Made by a program: the position numbers and the translations under genes | Notes under the pieces: model-generated | Database searches by the model: none | The model's input: the letters and a program-made list of their open reading frames with translations, nothing else | What the model was told of the DNA's origin: nothing | Origin: Planctomycetota bacterium | Lineage (GTDB): Bacteria > Planctomycetota > SZUA-567 > H5-PLA8 | Length of the DNA stretch: 64,000 nucleotides | Direction of reading: 5' to 3' | Assembly: GCA_023150555.1 (NCBI GenBank) | Contig: JAKLKQ010000019.1 | Location: 1-64,000, forward strand | Shown here: positions 63,757-64,000 of the stretch, piece by piece | Layout of the letters: every line of letters starts with the position of its first letter | Numbering within the stretch: position 1 is the stretch's first letter

Positions 63757-64000
63757 ATGGCAAACACTCGTAACGTTACCAAAGGCGGCGCCGCCGCCGT
63801 CCCTTCCGCCGCGCCGGATCCCTTGCGCGAGCTTGAGCGCGGCGTCGCGCGCGTGCGCGCCGAGATCGCGCTGTACTGGCTCGGCTTCGCGCTCGAGGCA
63901 CTCGCCGCGGGCGTGCTGACCTACGCCGTCGCGTGGGGCGTCGCCGACGTTTTGTGCGACCTCGCGCCCGATACGCACCGCGTGGTGCGCGCGCTCTTCT
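63757..64000 (+). CDS. Membrane protein, 5' end only (cut by window)
   Basis: The frame opens at ATG 63757 and runs off the window without a stop: 81 codons. It begins MANTRNVTKGGAAAVPSAAP, then DPLRELERGVARVRAEIALY and a hydrophobic stretch (LGFALEALAAGVLTYAVAW). This start, a short helix with Arg followed by a long membrane segment, resembles the DUF4175-like multi-helix proteins of planctomycetes and relatives. That match is tentative since most of the gene is missing. Confidence 0.6.
   Translation, partial: MANTRNVTKGGAAAVPSAAPDPLRELERGVARVRAEIALYWLGFALEALAAGVLTYAVAWGVADVLCDLAPDTHRVVRALF

Overview
This is a high-GC window of about 64 kb with roughly 47 protein-coding genes. I see no tRNA, rRNA, CRISPR array, transposase or phage gene. 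The gene mix points to the PVC superphylum, most likely a planctomycete-like bacterium. Indicators are two ECF sigma factors fused to membrane-anchored extracytoplasmic domains, a giant PA14 plus PQQ-propeller protein, a giant pseudopilin-like protein, many lipoproteins, WbsX/GH99-like, GH114-like and GH123-like carbohydrate proteins, GntR-LacI chimeric regulators, and a partial gene like the coiled-coil membrane proteins of that group. The taxonomic call is inference; no marker here settles it.

Layout. 0.6-4.1 kb: a hybrid PAS-PAS histidine kinase and a GntR-LacI regulator. 4.3-12.7 kb: a two-gene unit, a 1,897-residue pseudopilin-like protein and a secreted glycosidase-like lipoprotein. 12.7-15.1 kb: two overlapping GT4 glycosyltransferases. 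15.3-17.3 kb: a secreted transglutaminase-like protein. 18.3-21.0 kb: gyrB with a readable promoter. 21.2-31.5 kb: the two membrane-tethered sigma factors, exported thioredoxin and peroxiredoxin proteins, a SpoIIAA-like protein, a WbsX-like protein and two TPM-domain proteins. 31.5-35.7 kb: small metal/redox proteins (BFD-like), a TPR-like protein, an apparently exported thiol dioxygenase and an LplT-like transporter. 36-40.3 kb: GTP-type PEP carboxykinase and PTS enzyme I, two PEP-node enzymes. 40.6-45.2 kb: lipoproteins, a PilZ protein, an ExbD-like lipoprotein and a cyclodeaminase-family protein. 45.3-49 kb: AraC and GntR-LacI regulators around a cluster of strong palindromes, then a GH114-like protein. 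49.4-57.5 kb: the PA14-PQQ giant diverging from a U32 protein. 57.6-64 kb: an ornithine-decarboxylase-type enzyme, an SDR plus enolase-superfamily pair, an XRE regulator with a thioredoxin-like ferredoxin, two poorly known proteins, and a gene cut by the window end.

How it fits together. Much of the window concerns sensing and processing carbohydrates outside the cytoplasm (regulators with sugar-binding domains, secreted glycosidase-like proteins, sugar-acid enzymes), plus exported thiol/redox chemistry. The most unusual items are the sigma factor joined through a membrane segment to an Asp-box beta-propeller, the giant pseudopilin, the Tat-type exported cysteamine/cysteine-dioxygenase-like protein, the ExbD-like lipoprotein, and several families of short dispersed intergenic repeats and palindromes. 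Clear intrinsic terminators lie at 17.4, 22.9, 29.7 and 35.85 kb.
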